A DNA stretch of 64,000 nt, taken from NCBI GenBank assembly GCA_002371495.1, contig DFIX01000048.1:29425-93424 (forward strand), in the 5' to 3' direction. Position 1 is the first letter of the stretch. The number at the start of each line of letters is the position of its first letter. The notes beneath the pieces are model-generated. The model was not told the DNA's origin. It did not search any database and worked only from the letters and a program-made list of their open reading frames with translations. Below, one piece after another: positions 34,744 through 43,010 of the stretch. A program made the position numbers and the translations under genes. This stretch comes from Eggerthellaceae bacterium UBA3686. Its GTDB lineage: Bacteria > Actinomycetota > Coriobacteriia > Coriobacteriales > Eggerthellaceae.

Positions 34744-35385
34744 CTATGCCGCAGCGCCAACCAGACGCTTGCAGAGGTCAGCAGCAGCAACCGCGTCGGG
34801 CGAGTAGCCGTCGGCCGCGATTTCGTCTGCGAAGTCCTGAGAAACCGGCGCGCCGCCGATGATGACCTTGACGTCGTCGCGCAGGCCCTCCTCCTGGAGC
34901 AGTTCGATGGTGCTCTTCATGTGCAGCATCGTCGTGGTCAGCAGAGCCGACATGCCGATGATGTCGGGGTTGTACTTGCGTACGTCTTCGACGATCTTCT
35001 CGGGGGATACGTCGACGCCCGCGTTGATAACCTCGAAGCCTGCGCCCTCAAGCATCATGACGACCAGGTTCTTGCCGATGTCGTGCAGGTCGCCCTTGAC
35101 GGTGCAGATGTAGACCGTACCCAGAGTCTGGATATCGCCGGCCTCGATGAGGGGCTTGACGATCTCGACGCCAGCGGCCATCGCTTCGGCAGCTGCCATT
35201 ACATCGGGCACGAACATGACGTTAGCCTTGAACTGAACACCAACCTCCTGCATACCGCCCATAAGACCCTGATTGATGATATCCAGGGGAGGAAGACCCT
35301 CGTCAACGAGCTGCTGTGCGAGTTTCTTGGATTTCTTCGCATTACCGTCGACTACTGCCTGAGCGATGTCTTCCAACGTTGCCAT
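34744..35385 (-). CDS. corrinoid protein of a methyltransferase system (MttC/MtgC-like)
   Basis: 213 residues. A four-helix cap domain (about 1-85) is followed by a Rossmann-like B12-binding domain with GDLHDIGKN at residues 98-106; His101 is the lower cobalt ligand. Further B12 contacts are DIIGMSALLTTT and VIIGGAPVS. It accepts methyl groups from the MttB enzymes and donates them to the MtgA-like enzyme. The ATG follows AAGGAGG with 5 nt spacing, likely the strongest ribosome site in the operon, which fits a carrier needed in excess. Confidence 0.92.
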   Translation of the reverse strand: MATLEDIAQAVVDGNAKKSKKLAQQLVDEGLPPLDIINQGLMGGMQEVGVQFKANVMFVPDVMAAAEAMAAGVEIVKPLIEAGDIQTLGTVYICTVKGDLHDIGKNLVVMMLEGAGFEVINAGVDVSPEKIVEDVRKYNPDIIGMSALLTTTMLHMKSTIELLQEEGLRDDVKVIIGGAPVSQDFADEIAADGYSPDAVAAADLCKRLVGAAA

Positions 35386-35493
35386 AAGTTCCTCCTTAAA
35401 AAAACCTTCCATACCGTTGCTCTGTCCTATATGAGCCCAGGCGCACGGCGCGCGCTCCGCGCACCCGGGAGACAGCCTGTATCGGCTCTTGGG

Positions 35494-37143
35494 CTAATCG
35501 CCCTTCTTGTTTGCCGCCCTTTCATCCAGCCAGCAAACGTCATTCTCTTCTTCGCCGTCATAATCCTTCTTCACCTGACGGGCGAGTGCTATGCACATGA
35601 ACGCTACGACCACCATGAAGGGCAGCGCCGCCACGACCGATGCCGTTTGCAGAGCGACGAGCGCACCCGAGCCGCTGACGAGGATCAGGATGATGGTCAC
35701 GGCACCTTGCGCGATGCCCCAACCGGCACGTGCGGCCTTGGTCGGATTCTGGGTGCCGCCGAAGGTGAGCATGGGCAGGACGAACGTCGCCGAGTCAGCT
35801 GCACCGACGAAGCAGATGACGATGAGCACGATCGTCAACGGCGCCATGATTTGGTAGATCGGCAATTGCTCGAGCACCGAGAACGTAGCGGTCGTGTACT
35901 GAACCTGAGTCGCTTCGGCAATGGAGTTGCCCGAGACGCTGTTGGTGAAGAACGCAGCACCTGCGAAAATCGTGATCCAGATGAACGAGAACCCTGCGGG
36001 AAGAAGCGTTCCGCCAAGGAACATCTGGCGCAACGTGCGACCCTTGGACACGCGGGCAAAGAACGTGCCGCAGAACGTGCCCCAAGCAATCCACCAACCC
36101 CAATAGAATACGGTCCAATTGCTCAGCCAGGCCGTGTCACCGTACCAGAACGATTGGTTCATGAACGTGGTGATGTACGAGCCGAGCGTCCAGACGATAT
36201 CGCGCAGGATGAACGAGGTGCCGCCGAACACCAGCAGGAACACCATGAAGAAAATCGACAGCCACACCTTGAAGTTGACCACCGCCGACATAGCCTTCTC
36301 GAGGCCCGCAACGGTTGCCAGCGTGAATATCGCGGTGATGCCGCCGATGATCATGGCGATGACCAAGCTGTTGGTTCCGAGCCCTTCGACGCCGTACACG
36401 AACTCGACGCCGCCGGCAATCTGCATTGCGCCCAAGCCAAGCGAGGTCGCCACGCCGAATACCGTCGCAAACACGGCCAGGATGTCGACCGTCTTGCCGA
36501 TGCCGCCATAGATGCGGTCGCCAATGAGGGGATACAGCGTGGAGCTCACAAGGAACGGCAGGCCTTTACGGTAAGCCGCATAACCCAAGCACATGCCCAC
36601 CAGGCCAAATATGCCCCAACAATGCACGCCCTCGTGCATGAACGTAATGCGGATGGCGTCGATTGCGCTCACTGGGATATCGGTGGCGAAATTCGCAGCT
36701 GTCAGTTGTTCGGGCGTCAGCGGAACGACTGGAGCATTTGCGAAGACGGTACCGTCCCCGTAAGACCCGCCCATGCCGCTTGCATGCAGCATGGGTTCAG
36801 CCATGGACCAAAACACCAGCCCGATGCCGATGCCGCCGCCAAACAGCAGGGCAAACCATTGGAAATTGCTGAATTCGGGCTCGTCTTCGGGTTTTCCCAT
36901 CTTCAGGTTGCCGTACTTGGACAACGCGATGTAAAAACCGAAAAACAGAAAGATCATCATGGCCAGCAGGTACAGCCACCCGAGCTCATTGCACAAAAAC
37001 CCATTGACCGCATTGATGACGGCGGCCAGGTTATCTGGCAAAACAAGCCCCCATGCCGTAAACACGACCACGATCACCGCCGAAACGATGAGCACGATCC
37101 TATCGGGCTTCTTAGCGGTCCCGTTTTCCAACTTCTCGTCCAT
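35494..37143 (-). CDS. BCCT-family betaine/carnitine/choline transporter
   Basis: 549 residues with twelve membrane helices. The BCCT signature is complete: WTVFYWGWWIAWGTFCGTFF followed by RVSKGRTLRQ. GGGIGIGLVFWSMAEP carries the substrate/Na+ site region of helix 3. It is the first gene of the demethylation operon, so the imported compound is very likely the quaternary amine used by the MttB enzymes. The C-terminal tail is short, arguing against osmosensing as in BetP. Confidence 0.92.
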   Translation of the reverse strand: MDEKLENGTAKKPDRIVLIVSAVIVVVFTAWGLVLPDNLAAVINAVNGFLCNELGWLYLLAMMIFLFFGFYIALSKYGNLKMGKPEDEPEFSNFQWFALLFGGGIGIGLVFWSMAEPMLHASGMGGSYGDGTVFANAPVVPLTPEQLTAANFATDIPVSAIDAIRITFMHEGVHCWGIFGLVGMCLGYAAYRKGLPFLVSSTLYPLIGDRIYGGIGKTVDILAVFATVFGVATSLGLGAMQIAGGVEFVYGVEGLGTNSLVIAMIIGGITAIFTLATVAGLEKAMSAVVNFKVWLSIFFMVFLLVFGGTSFILRDIVWTLGSYITTFMNQSFWYGDTAWLSNWTVFYWGWWIAWGTFCGTFFARVSKGRTLRQMFLGGTLLPAGFSFIWITIFAGAAFFTNSVSGNSIAEATQVQYTTATFSVLEQLPIYQIMAPLTIVLIVICFVGAADSATFVLPMLTFGGTQNPTKAARAGWGIAQGAVTIILILVSGSGALVALQTASVVAALPFMVVVAFMCIALARQVKKDYDGEEENDVCWLDERAANKKGD

Positions 37144-37549
37144 CTCCCCTCCCTAATCGTGGAATCTCACAGGAGTCTTCTCTGCTCGCTGTTGCTGCAA
37201 ATCTACGATTCGGGGAGTTGGATAGATAGCGCTTTACTCGCCTATTGGGATAGGAAAAAACAAAAGGTCCAATGGCCGGTTAGTAATTATTTGAAAAATG
37301 CGTAGACGTTTTTCATCAATAATTCCTGCTCAAATGCCATATCAAACATTTTTCGGCGATTTGACCAACATCTTTTTATTAAGTCCGACATCAAATCATT
37401 TTGATATAGTGAGGGCGTCGGAACCGGGTTGCGGCGGCGCCGGCAATTGGCTTTGTTCTTTATGCGATTACGACAAAACCATACTGGATTTCAGCTGCCT
37501 GAATGCACTTCATCCGGGCAGCTTTCCAAAGGAACGGGAGGGTACCGCC
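37144..37549. promoter_or_regulatory. divergent control region of the demethylation operon and its regulator
   Basis: 406 nt, markedly AT-rich around 37180-37420 compared with its neighbours. It must hold the promoters of both the BCCT operon and the AraC-type gene. A small palindrome CCTATTGGGATAGG lies at 37239-37252. An open frame from 37298 enters the regulator in phase, but has no ribosome site and unlike codon use, so it is not taken as coding. I do not recognise a riboswitch. Confidence 0.4.
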
Positions 37550-38524
37550 ATGCCCGAGATTGCCTTGGGAGAACTGAAAACATCAGATCAGACGAACAGG
37601 CGGCTCAAGGCGCTCCTCTATTTGATAAGCGACGTCCTGGCGCTCCCCTGCGCCGTGGTCAGTATTCAGGAAGACCGCGTCATCTACGAGTTTCCGACGC
37701 ACCATATTAATGCCTGCTTCTGCAAACGACTCGAGTCCATTACCGGCAACCACTACAGCCTCAACCATTTCCTCGAGCGCTGCCATCGCGTCGGCATCGA
37801 CTCGAACAACAGTATCTACAACTGTCCTTTCGGGCTCATCAACATCCTCGTTCCCGTTTTCGATAAGACCGATTACGTGGCAGCCCTGCAGGTCGGGCCC
37901 TTCATAGTCGAGGATTCCGAAAATCTCCTGCTCAGACACGGGCTTTCCGACATCGACATCAGCTCACCAAGCGAATCGCTGCAAGATGCGATTCAATACC
38001 TTCGGCGTCTGCCCAAAGGAACCACCGACTACCTGGTCACGATAGCGCGAGTGGCCCGGGCTTTTCTTTCAGACGAGCAAATCGACGTCCAGCTGAAAGC
38101 CCCAATCCACGCGTTACCCGAAAACGGGAAAGAAGCTTCGGATTACGATTTGATTTACGCCATACAGCAATTCGTCGCCGAGAACTATGCGAATCCCAAT
38201 ATCTGCCTCGAAATGGTGGCGCGGCACGTATACGTTCACCCTTCCTATGTAAGCCATATCTTCTCCGAGAAGTTCAATACCGGTTTCAGGGACTACGTCA
38301 ACTGGCTGCGCATAAAACGCGCCAAAGAGCTCCTCACCAGCACGAGCAAGCCCATCGGGGAAGTATGTCGCATCATCGGCTATTCGGACCACAGCTATTT
38401 CAACAAGATCTTCCGACGCTGGGAGGGCATGACGCCAACCGAGTACCGGAGCGCTGTAAAGACCGGGCAGATTGACGCCCCCAAACGCGAAAGCGGCGAC
38501 ACAGTCGCCATTACGGACCGTTAA
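37550..38524 (+). CDS. PocR-like sensor/AraC-family regulator
   Basis: 324 residues. The N-terminal ~170 residues have a PocR-type sensor pattern: two Cys around ACFCKRLE, then ERCHRVG, NCPFGLINILVPVFDK and ALQVGPF. The C-terminal ~100 residues are an AraC DNA-binding domain (ICLEMVARHVYVHPSYVSHI and GEVCRIIGYSDHSYFNKIFR). It is divergent from the BCCT-MttB operon and so its probable activator, with the amine or a derivative as ligand. The start follows GGGAGGG. Confidence 0.82.
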   Translation: MPEIALGELKTSDQTNRRLKALLYLISDVLALPCAVVSIQEDRVIYEFPTHHINACFCKRLESITGNHYSLNHFLERCHRVGIDSNNSIYNCPFGLINILVPVFDKTDYVAALQVGPFIVEDSENLLLRHGLSDIDISSPSESLQDAIQYLRRLPKGTTDYLVTIARVARAFLSDEQIDVQLKAPIHALPENGKEASDYDLIYAIQQFVAENYANPNICLEMVARHVYVHPSYVSHIFSEKFNTGFRDYVNWLRIKRAKELLTSTSKPIGEVCRIIGYSDHSYFNKIFRRWEGMTPTEYRSAVKTGQIDAPKRESGDTVAITDR

Positions 38525-38551
38525 TAGCTGATCACAGGAGCCCCGTTCGAA

Positions 38552-39220
38552 ATGCAAGCCCGCACCGTTCTCATCGCCTGCAACACGCTGAAAGCTGAAA
38601 TCGAGCATGTTTCTGCCCAGCATGGCATTGCCTACAAAATCGTATGGCTCGAATCGCAGCTGCACAACGAGCCAGACAATCTGACATCGAGCCTACAGCG
38701 CGAACTCGACGCCGTGCACGACGCAGACGTGGTCCTGCTTGGCTACGGCAACTGCGGAAACGCCATCCCAGGCCTGATTGCGCGCGATTTCGAACTGATC
38801 ATCCCGCGGCTCGACGATTGCATCTCGATGCTGTTCGGGTCACAGGCCGCCCGCACCGAGTACTCCGAGGAGAACCGCGCCATCTACCTGACCGAAGGAT
38901 GGATGGACGACGGGCACAACATTGTGGAGGAATACCGGCGTAGCGTCGAAAAGTACGGGCAGGAAACCGCCGACGACATTTACGAGGCGATGTATCGCCA
39001 TTACCGTTCGATGACCTACATGGATACCGGTCTTTACGATATCGGCTCGCTGAAGGAACGGACGTGCCAGGTTTGCCAGCTGCTCGGGCTCGAGCAACGC
39101 ACGGTGCCCGCTACCCTGTCTTACGTCGAACAGTTACTTTGCGGGCCCTGGCCCGAAGACCGCTTCGTCCATGTCGCTCCCGGCCAAACCGTTCCGGCAA
39201 AACCGTTCCGCTACCTCTAG
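38552..39220 (+). CDS. DUF1638 family protein
   Basis: 222 residues, soluble. DUF1638 features: VLIACNTLKAEIEH at the N-terminus, VVLLGYGNCGNAIPGL, RLDDCISMLFGSQ and a central YLTEGWMDD. Genes of this family are frequently found with methylamine or methanol methyltransferase operons, and here it follows the operon's regulator by 28 nt. It may help corrinoid or methyl-transfer chemistry, but the function is not established. Cys and Asp residues in GNCGN and DDC are candidates for an active site. Confidence 0.75.
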   Translation: MQARTVLIACNTLKAEIEHVSAQHGIAYKIVWLESQLHNEPDNLTSSLQRELDAVHDADVVLLGYGNCGNAIPGLIARDFELIIPRLDDCISMLFGSQAARTEYSEENRAIYLTEGWMDDGHNIVEEYRRSVEKYGQETADDIYEAMYRHYRSMTYMDTGLYDIGSLKERTCQVCQLLGLEQRTVPATLSYVEQLLCGPWPEDRFVHVAPGQTVPAKPFRYL

Positions 39221-39389
39221 CGCAAGCAGGCGCCCGGGCGTTTGTAGGAATAATTCGCTCTGTTACCCCGCAGCCAAGATTTCCGGGCACTCGCGTGCAG
39301 CTTCGAATCTCCTTTCGCGTATCATCAGCTGAAAATCGGCAACGTAAAGCCACATAATGGTTGGACGGCAGAACAGGACTGGAGCAACT

Positions 39390-39878
39390 ATGGACAAGCG
39401 CGAAACGTACGAGTACCTGAAAGATCACGACATCGAATTCGAAATTACCGAACACGAGGCCGTGTACAACATGGAAGAGCTCGACGCGGTAGACCTGCCC
39501 TACCCTGGCGACGATGCCAAGAATCTCTTCGTGCGCGACGACAAGAAGCGCAACTATTACCTGATAACCGTAAAGGGCGACAAGCGCATAAACCTGAAGG
39601 ACTTCAGGAAAACCTTCGAGACGCGACCGCTGCGATTCGCATCGGAAGACGACCTGATGAACATCATGGGGCTGATTGCGGGCGCTGTAACGCCCCTGGG
39701 GCTGCTGAACGACGAAGAGCGAAAAGTGCAGTTGTACATCGACGAGGACTTCCTCGGTGACGCCGGGCGCATCGGCGTGCATCCCAACGACAACACCGCC
39801 ACCGTCTGGTTGCAGGCAAGCGATCTCATCGACCTGGTACGCGACCACGGCAACGAGGTGACCGTCTTCAAGGCTTAG
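39390..39878 (+). CDS. ProX-type prolyl-tRNA deacylase (YbaK domain)
   Basis: 162 residues. A YbaK/ProX editing domain (EITEHEAVYNMEELDAVDLP, KNLFVRDDKKRNYYLITV, RFASEDDLMNIMGLIAGAVT, VHPNDNTATVWL) that hydrolyses mis-charged Ala-tRNA(Pro). In many anaerobes this editing is supplied as a free protein because the prolyl-tRNA synthetase lacks the inserted domain. It stands alone, with GGAGCAACT before the ATG. Length and motifs are normal. Confidence 0.88.
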   Translation: MDKRETYEYLKDHDIEFEITEHEAVYNMEELDAVDLPYPGDDAKNLFVRDDKKRNYYLITVKGDKRINLKDFRKTFETRPLRFASEDDLMNIMGLIAGAVTPLGLLNDEERKVQLYIDEDFLGDAGRIGVHPNDNTATVWLQASDLIDLVRDHGNEVTVFKA

Positions 39879-39917
39879 CCGCCCATAGGCTGGAAGGCCC
39901 GAGGGGCTTGGCCCGTT

Positions 39918-40406
39918 TTAACCCAGAGCCCCCACCACGATTCGCTCGAGCTCGGCCAAATCGATGAGCAGGGCAATCGCAACAAACTGGCATTGCACAT
40001 CGGGACCGAGCGCAAGCTCGATATTGCCGTCGCAGGCAGGCTCATGCTGCGCGTCGGTTGCCGAAGCGTGCGCAAACTCCTCGCCCACCCGCGCATAGGC
40101 TTTTATATGCCCCACAATGGCGCCGCAAGATTCAACCTGCAAAGCTATGGACTGCAGCGCCCCTACAAGCGCGCCGAACGTCTTGCCCGAACCAACATGC
40201 GCGCGGATTGTCGCCGATACGGTCGAAGCTTGCTCATGAACATGTGACTCTAACGTCACATCTGCCCATGCAAGGCCGACCGTCCGCTCATGAGCGCCTT
40301 CGTGATGATGCCCGTGATTATGCGCATGGTCGTGATCATGGTGGTGTTTATGGTCATGGCATCCGCACGTGCAATCGGGTCCATGCTCTTCGTGAGTCTC
40401 GATCAT
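39918..40406 (-). CDS. His-rich metal-binding protein partnered with a COG0523 GTPase
   Basis: 162 residues. Residues 12-16 have three Cys (CTCGC) and residues 17-39 contain thirteen His, a strong metal-storage stretch for Zn, Ni or Co. The remaining 120 residues form an alpha/beta domain of unknown family (VTLESHVHEQASTVSATIR and a C-terminal helix AIALLIDLAELERIV). It starts 1 nt after the stop of the GTPase gene, so the two proteins are made together and probably exchange metal. The start follows TTGGGGGAA. Confidence 0.65.
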   Translation of the reverse strand: MIETHEEHGPDCTCGCHDHKHHHDHDHAHNHGHHHEGAHERTVGLAWADVTLESHVHEQASTVSATIRAHVGSGKTFGALVGALQSIALQVESCGAIVGHIKAYARVGEEFAHASATDAQHEPACDGNIELALGPDVQCQFVAIALLIDLAELERIVVGALG

Positions 40407-40407
40407 G

Positions 40408-41013
40408 CTATTCCCCCAAGATCTCGTCGAGCAGCGCAGCGTCAACGGGCTCGCTGGCGTTTACGTGGACGATGGGCACATCCGGGTTAATCGCATGCAC
40501 ATCTGCATCGACCTCGGAAACCGCATCCGCTTCGACCAAGTCAACCTTGTTCACGCACACGATATCCGCCGGCTCGACCTGGGCGGTCAGCAGGATCTGA
40601 AGCGCCAGCTTTATGCGCTGCCAACGCGATGCGTCCACGAGCGTCACGATGCGCACCCCATAACCGCCGTACTTGGCCAAATTGGCAGCCATGGAATCGG
40701 GCGTTGCCACGCCCGTCGCCTCGAGGATGACCAGATGCGGGTCGAGCTCTTCCTCGAGCTTCTGCAACGCGGGAACGAGCTGGCCGATGAGCGTGCAGCA
40801 CACGCAACCCGAAAGCATCTCGGTCACCGAATAGCCGGCTTCCTGGATGATGCTCGAGTCGACCGACGCAGAACCGATCTCGTTCTCGACGATGGCAATG
40901 CGAAAATCCGCACCCTCGCGCTCGCGCAAGCGCTCGATCATGCGCACGAGCACCGTCGTCTTTCCCGAGCCCAAAAACCCACTTAGAATAATTACTTTCG
41001 GTTTAGCCCCCAT
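40408..41013 (-). CDS. CobW/COG0523-family G3E GTPase, short form
   Basis: 201 residues. Walker A GFLGSGKTT (12-20), the metal-binding CxCC motif GCVCC (69-73) and NKVD identify a G3E metal chaperone of COG0523. The usual C-terminal CobW_C domain is missing, so it ends right after the GTPase domain. It probably inserts or delivers a metal, and the His-rich protein encoded next may take the place of the His-rich loop often found in these GTPases. Close to a corrinoid-dependent operon, cobalt is a possible metal, but this is only inference. GGAGG precedes the chosen ATG. Confidence 0.82.
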   Translation of the reverse strand: MGAKPKVIILSGFLGSGKTTVLVRMIERLREREGADFRIAIVENEIGSASVDSSIIQEAGYSVTEMLSGCVCCTLIGQLVPALQKLEEELDPHLVILEATGVATPDSMAANLAKYGGYGVRIVTLVDASRWQRIKLALQILLTAQVEPADIVCVNKVDLVEADAVSEVDADVHAINPDVPIVHVNASEPVDAALLDEILGE

Positions 41014-41090
41014 GCACTCCTCCATCTTTTGCAAAACGCACAACGCCTTAAGCGCGCAAAACTTTTAGTTAATACTATCAAAAGAAGCCG

Positions 41091-41369
41091 CAATGCGACT
41101 GCTTCGCCGGCAACGACGCGCCCATCGTGCCTAACGTGGGCATGTTCGCATCGTGCGACCTGGTTGGACTCGACCAAGCTGTGACCGACCGCATCTGCGC
41201 CGCGCCCATGATTCCCGACTCGGCGCTGCCCGGCCTGCACGAAGCTTGCGAGGAAGAGACCGACCACCTGCATGCCATCAACCCCACAAGCGACTGAGAG
41301 CTGTACATCAAGCACGCCGAAGAACTCGGCGCCGGCACCCACGACTACGAGCTCGTGGAAGTGAAGTAG
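41091..41369 (+). pseudogene. DUF362-type ferredoxin protein, C-terminal remnant with stop
   Basis: The frame reads QCDCFAGNDAPIVPNVGMFA, then DLVGLDQAVTDRIC, then DHLHAINPTSD, a TGA stop at 41295-41297, and continues in frame with ELYIKHAEELGAGTHDYEL to a TAG at 41367. This is the C-terminal third of a DUF362 Fe-S protein. No start or N-terminal part is present. Confidence 0.7.
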
Positions 41370-41403
41370 AACCGCCTCCGGATAATCTCGTCAAGCATTG
41401 AGT

Positions 41404-41435
41404 GGGGGTCTGCCTGCAGCTGCAGGCAGACCCCC
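41404..41435. repeat. perfect 32-bp palindrome
   Basis: GGGGGTCTGCCTGCAG followed directly by its exact complement (41420-41435), 35 nt after the DUF362 remnant. The GGGGTCTG/CAGACCCC ends recall the GGGTCAGACCC elements elsewhere in the window. Confidence 0.75.
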
Positions 41436-41475
41436 AGCTGCGCCAAAGCAAAGCGAGTTGGGAAACTCCCTTGCG

Positions 41476-41562
41476 AATAGTGTCCAAACTTTTCGCAATT
41501 GCCGACTTGTAGCCCATAAAATACCTGTTCGGTAATTTAGCCCTTTGAAGTTGGACACTATT
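41476..41562. repeat. inverted repeat AATAGTGTCCAA / TTGGACACTATT
   Basis: Two perfect 12-nt arms (41476-41487 and 41551-41562) flank 63 nt. A single related arm, AATAGTGCCCAA followed by the same ACTTTTC, occurs at 44549-44560. It may be a tiny mobile element or the ends of a lost one. Confidence 0.5.
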
Positions 41563-41926
41563 TCATTTGCGTGACGAGATTGCCATAGCGCCCGTTTCAC
41601 ACCATGCCCTGCAACACTCGATTCGGTTACTAATCAGTCACCAGTAGCCCTGTCCAGAAGGGCAATGGGGGTGCAAGCGATAACCCACCTCCCACCGATC
41701 TGCAAGAGCCAAATCCACGCAGCACTATAGTTTCGGTGCTTGCGCAAGAGCTTGCCAAACACATTTTCAAAAGCTGCAACCACGTACATCGGTTTTCCGC
41801 CTTAAAAATGGCTGTGGTATGAATCCGATGAAAGAACGAATCCAAATCGGTTAGCATGCAGTGCTGGACAATTCGGAAATCAAGGCATGTATCACGCCTG
41901 CACAAAGCGGTATCGGAGCACGCATA

Positions 41927-42760
41927 ATGGAAAACGGCAAAATAAAGGGTGCGCTTTACGTGCTGATATCAGCCGTATGCTTCGCGTTAGCCGGCGTGCT
42001 CATAAAGTCGATCGACTGGAACGCGCTTTCCATCAGCGGCGCACGCAGCATCTTCGCCGCCGGCGTGCTGTACGTGTACCTGCGCTCGCAGGACAAGCGA
42101 CTGACCGTCAACAAGCCCACGGTCGCGGGCGCAGTCGTCAACTTCACCATGCTCCAGACGTTCGTTGCCGCGAACAAGCTCACGACCGCGGCGAACGCCA
42201 TCGTCTTGCAGTTCACGATGCCGGCTTGGATCATCCTCATAAGCCTGTTCGTGCTTCACGAGAAACCACGCCGCTCGGCCGTCGTGGCGTGCATCGTCAT
42301 CTTCGCGGGCATCGTGTGCTTCTTCTTCGACAAGCTCGGACCAACGGGCCTCGTGGGAAATATCATTGCCGTGATCTCGGGCATCGCCTACGCCGGCGTG
42401 TTCATGATGAAGCGCATACCGGGCTGCGACTTCGAGAGTGCGGCCATCCTCTCGTTTTTGGGTTGCGCGGTGTGCGGGTTGCCGTTCATCGTGCAGGAAA
42501 CCGATTTCGCGCCAACCGTGATCGCAGCGATCGTTGCCCTCGGCGTCGTGCAGGTGGGCTGCGCCTATATCTTCCTATCGAAAGGGCTCGACTACGTGAG
42601 TCCGCTCACGGCATCACTGCTCTCGACCATCGAGCCCATCCTCAACCCGATCATCGTCGCCGTAGCGCTCGGTGAGACCATAGGCCCGCTCTCGCTCATC
42701 GGCGCCACGCTCGTCATCGTAGCCTCCACCGCCTACAACGTGCATGTTGCACGCACGTGA
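41927..42760 (+). CDS. EamA/DMT-superfamily permease 1
   Basis: 277 residues with ten predicted membrane helices in two EamA halves. Landmarks: LYVLISAVCFALAGVLIKSI at helix 1 and SKGLDYVSPLTASLLSTIEP, the family-typical motif before helix 9. Such proteins export amino acids or small metabolites. The start follows GGAGCACGCATA. It is convergent with a second EamA gene of low similarity, separated by 250 nt without clear features. Confidence 0.85.
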   Translation: MENGKIKGALYVLISAVCFALAGVLIKSIDWNALSISGARSIFAAGVLYVYLRSQDKRLTVNKPTVAGAVVNFTMLQTFVAANKLTTAANAIVLQFTMPAWIILISLFVLHEKPRRSAVVACIVIFAGIVCFFFDKLGPTGLVGNIIAVISGIAYAGVFMMKRIPGCDFESAAILSFLGCAVCGLPFIVQETDFAPTVIAAIVALGVVQVGCAYIFLSKGLDYVSPLTASLLSTIEPILNPIIVAVALGETIGPLSLIGATLVIVASTAYNVHVART

Positions 42761-43010
42761 CCGCCACGCGCACCGGCAATGCCGCTGAAGCCCCTGTTCG
42801 CATGTTGGGAGGCTAAACGGTGCCCCAACTTTCTTATGCAAGTTCTGCGAACTGGTGTTTTATACGATCTTTACCGCAATCACGCAAAGATTGGGCACCG
42901 ATTTCGCATCCGGGAAGCGGTCGGACCAGGCTGCGAGCACAACTTGCTTCCCCGTGGTGCAGCTGAAAACGCCGTCGGGCGCGTCGCCTTTAACGCGGCA
43001 AAGCTTCAGA

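Larger units (their letters stand above)
41370..41926. other. 557-nt intergenic stretch with palindromes
   Basis: No coding signature is visible. It holds a perfect 32-bp palindrome (41404-41435) and an inverted pair at 41476-41562. Short minus-strand open frames here have no ribosome site or family similarity. The part 41640-41710 has a weak likeness to the arm of the structured repeat family, but no core. Confidence 0.4.

Noticed and set aside
37144..37300. Riboswitch in the BCCT operon leader
   Set aside because: The leader is AT-rich and contains only a small palindrome. No cobalamin, glycine or other known riboswitch consensus could be matched.
37298..37549. 84-codon N-terminal extension of the AraC-type regulator
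   Set aside because: Very AT-rich with non-coding codon use and no ribosome site. The inner ATG has GGGAGGG upstream.
41295..41297. TGA in the DUF362 remnant as selenocysteine
   Set aside because: The position is not a known Sec site, the N-terminal part of the protein is missing and I see no SECIS-like hairpin right after it.
41640..41710. Possible fourth copy of the structured repeat family
   Set aside because: The minus strand resembles one arm of copy A, but the conserved core words and the second arm are absent.
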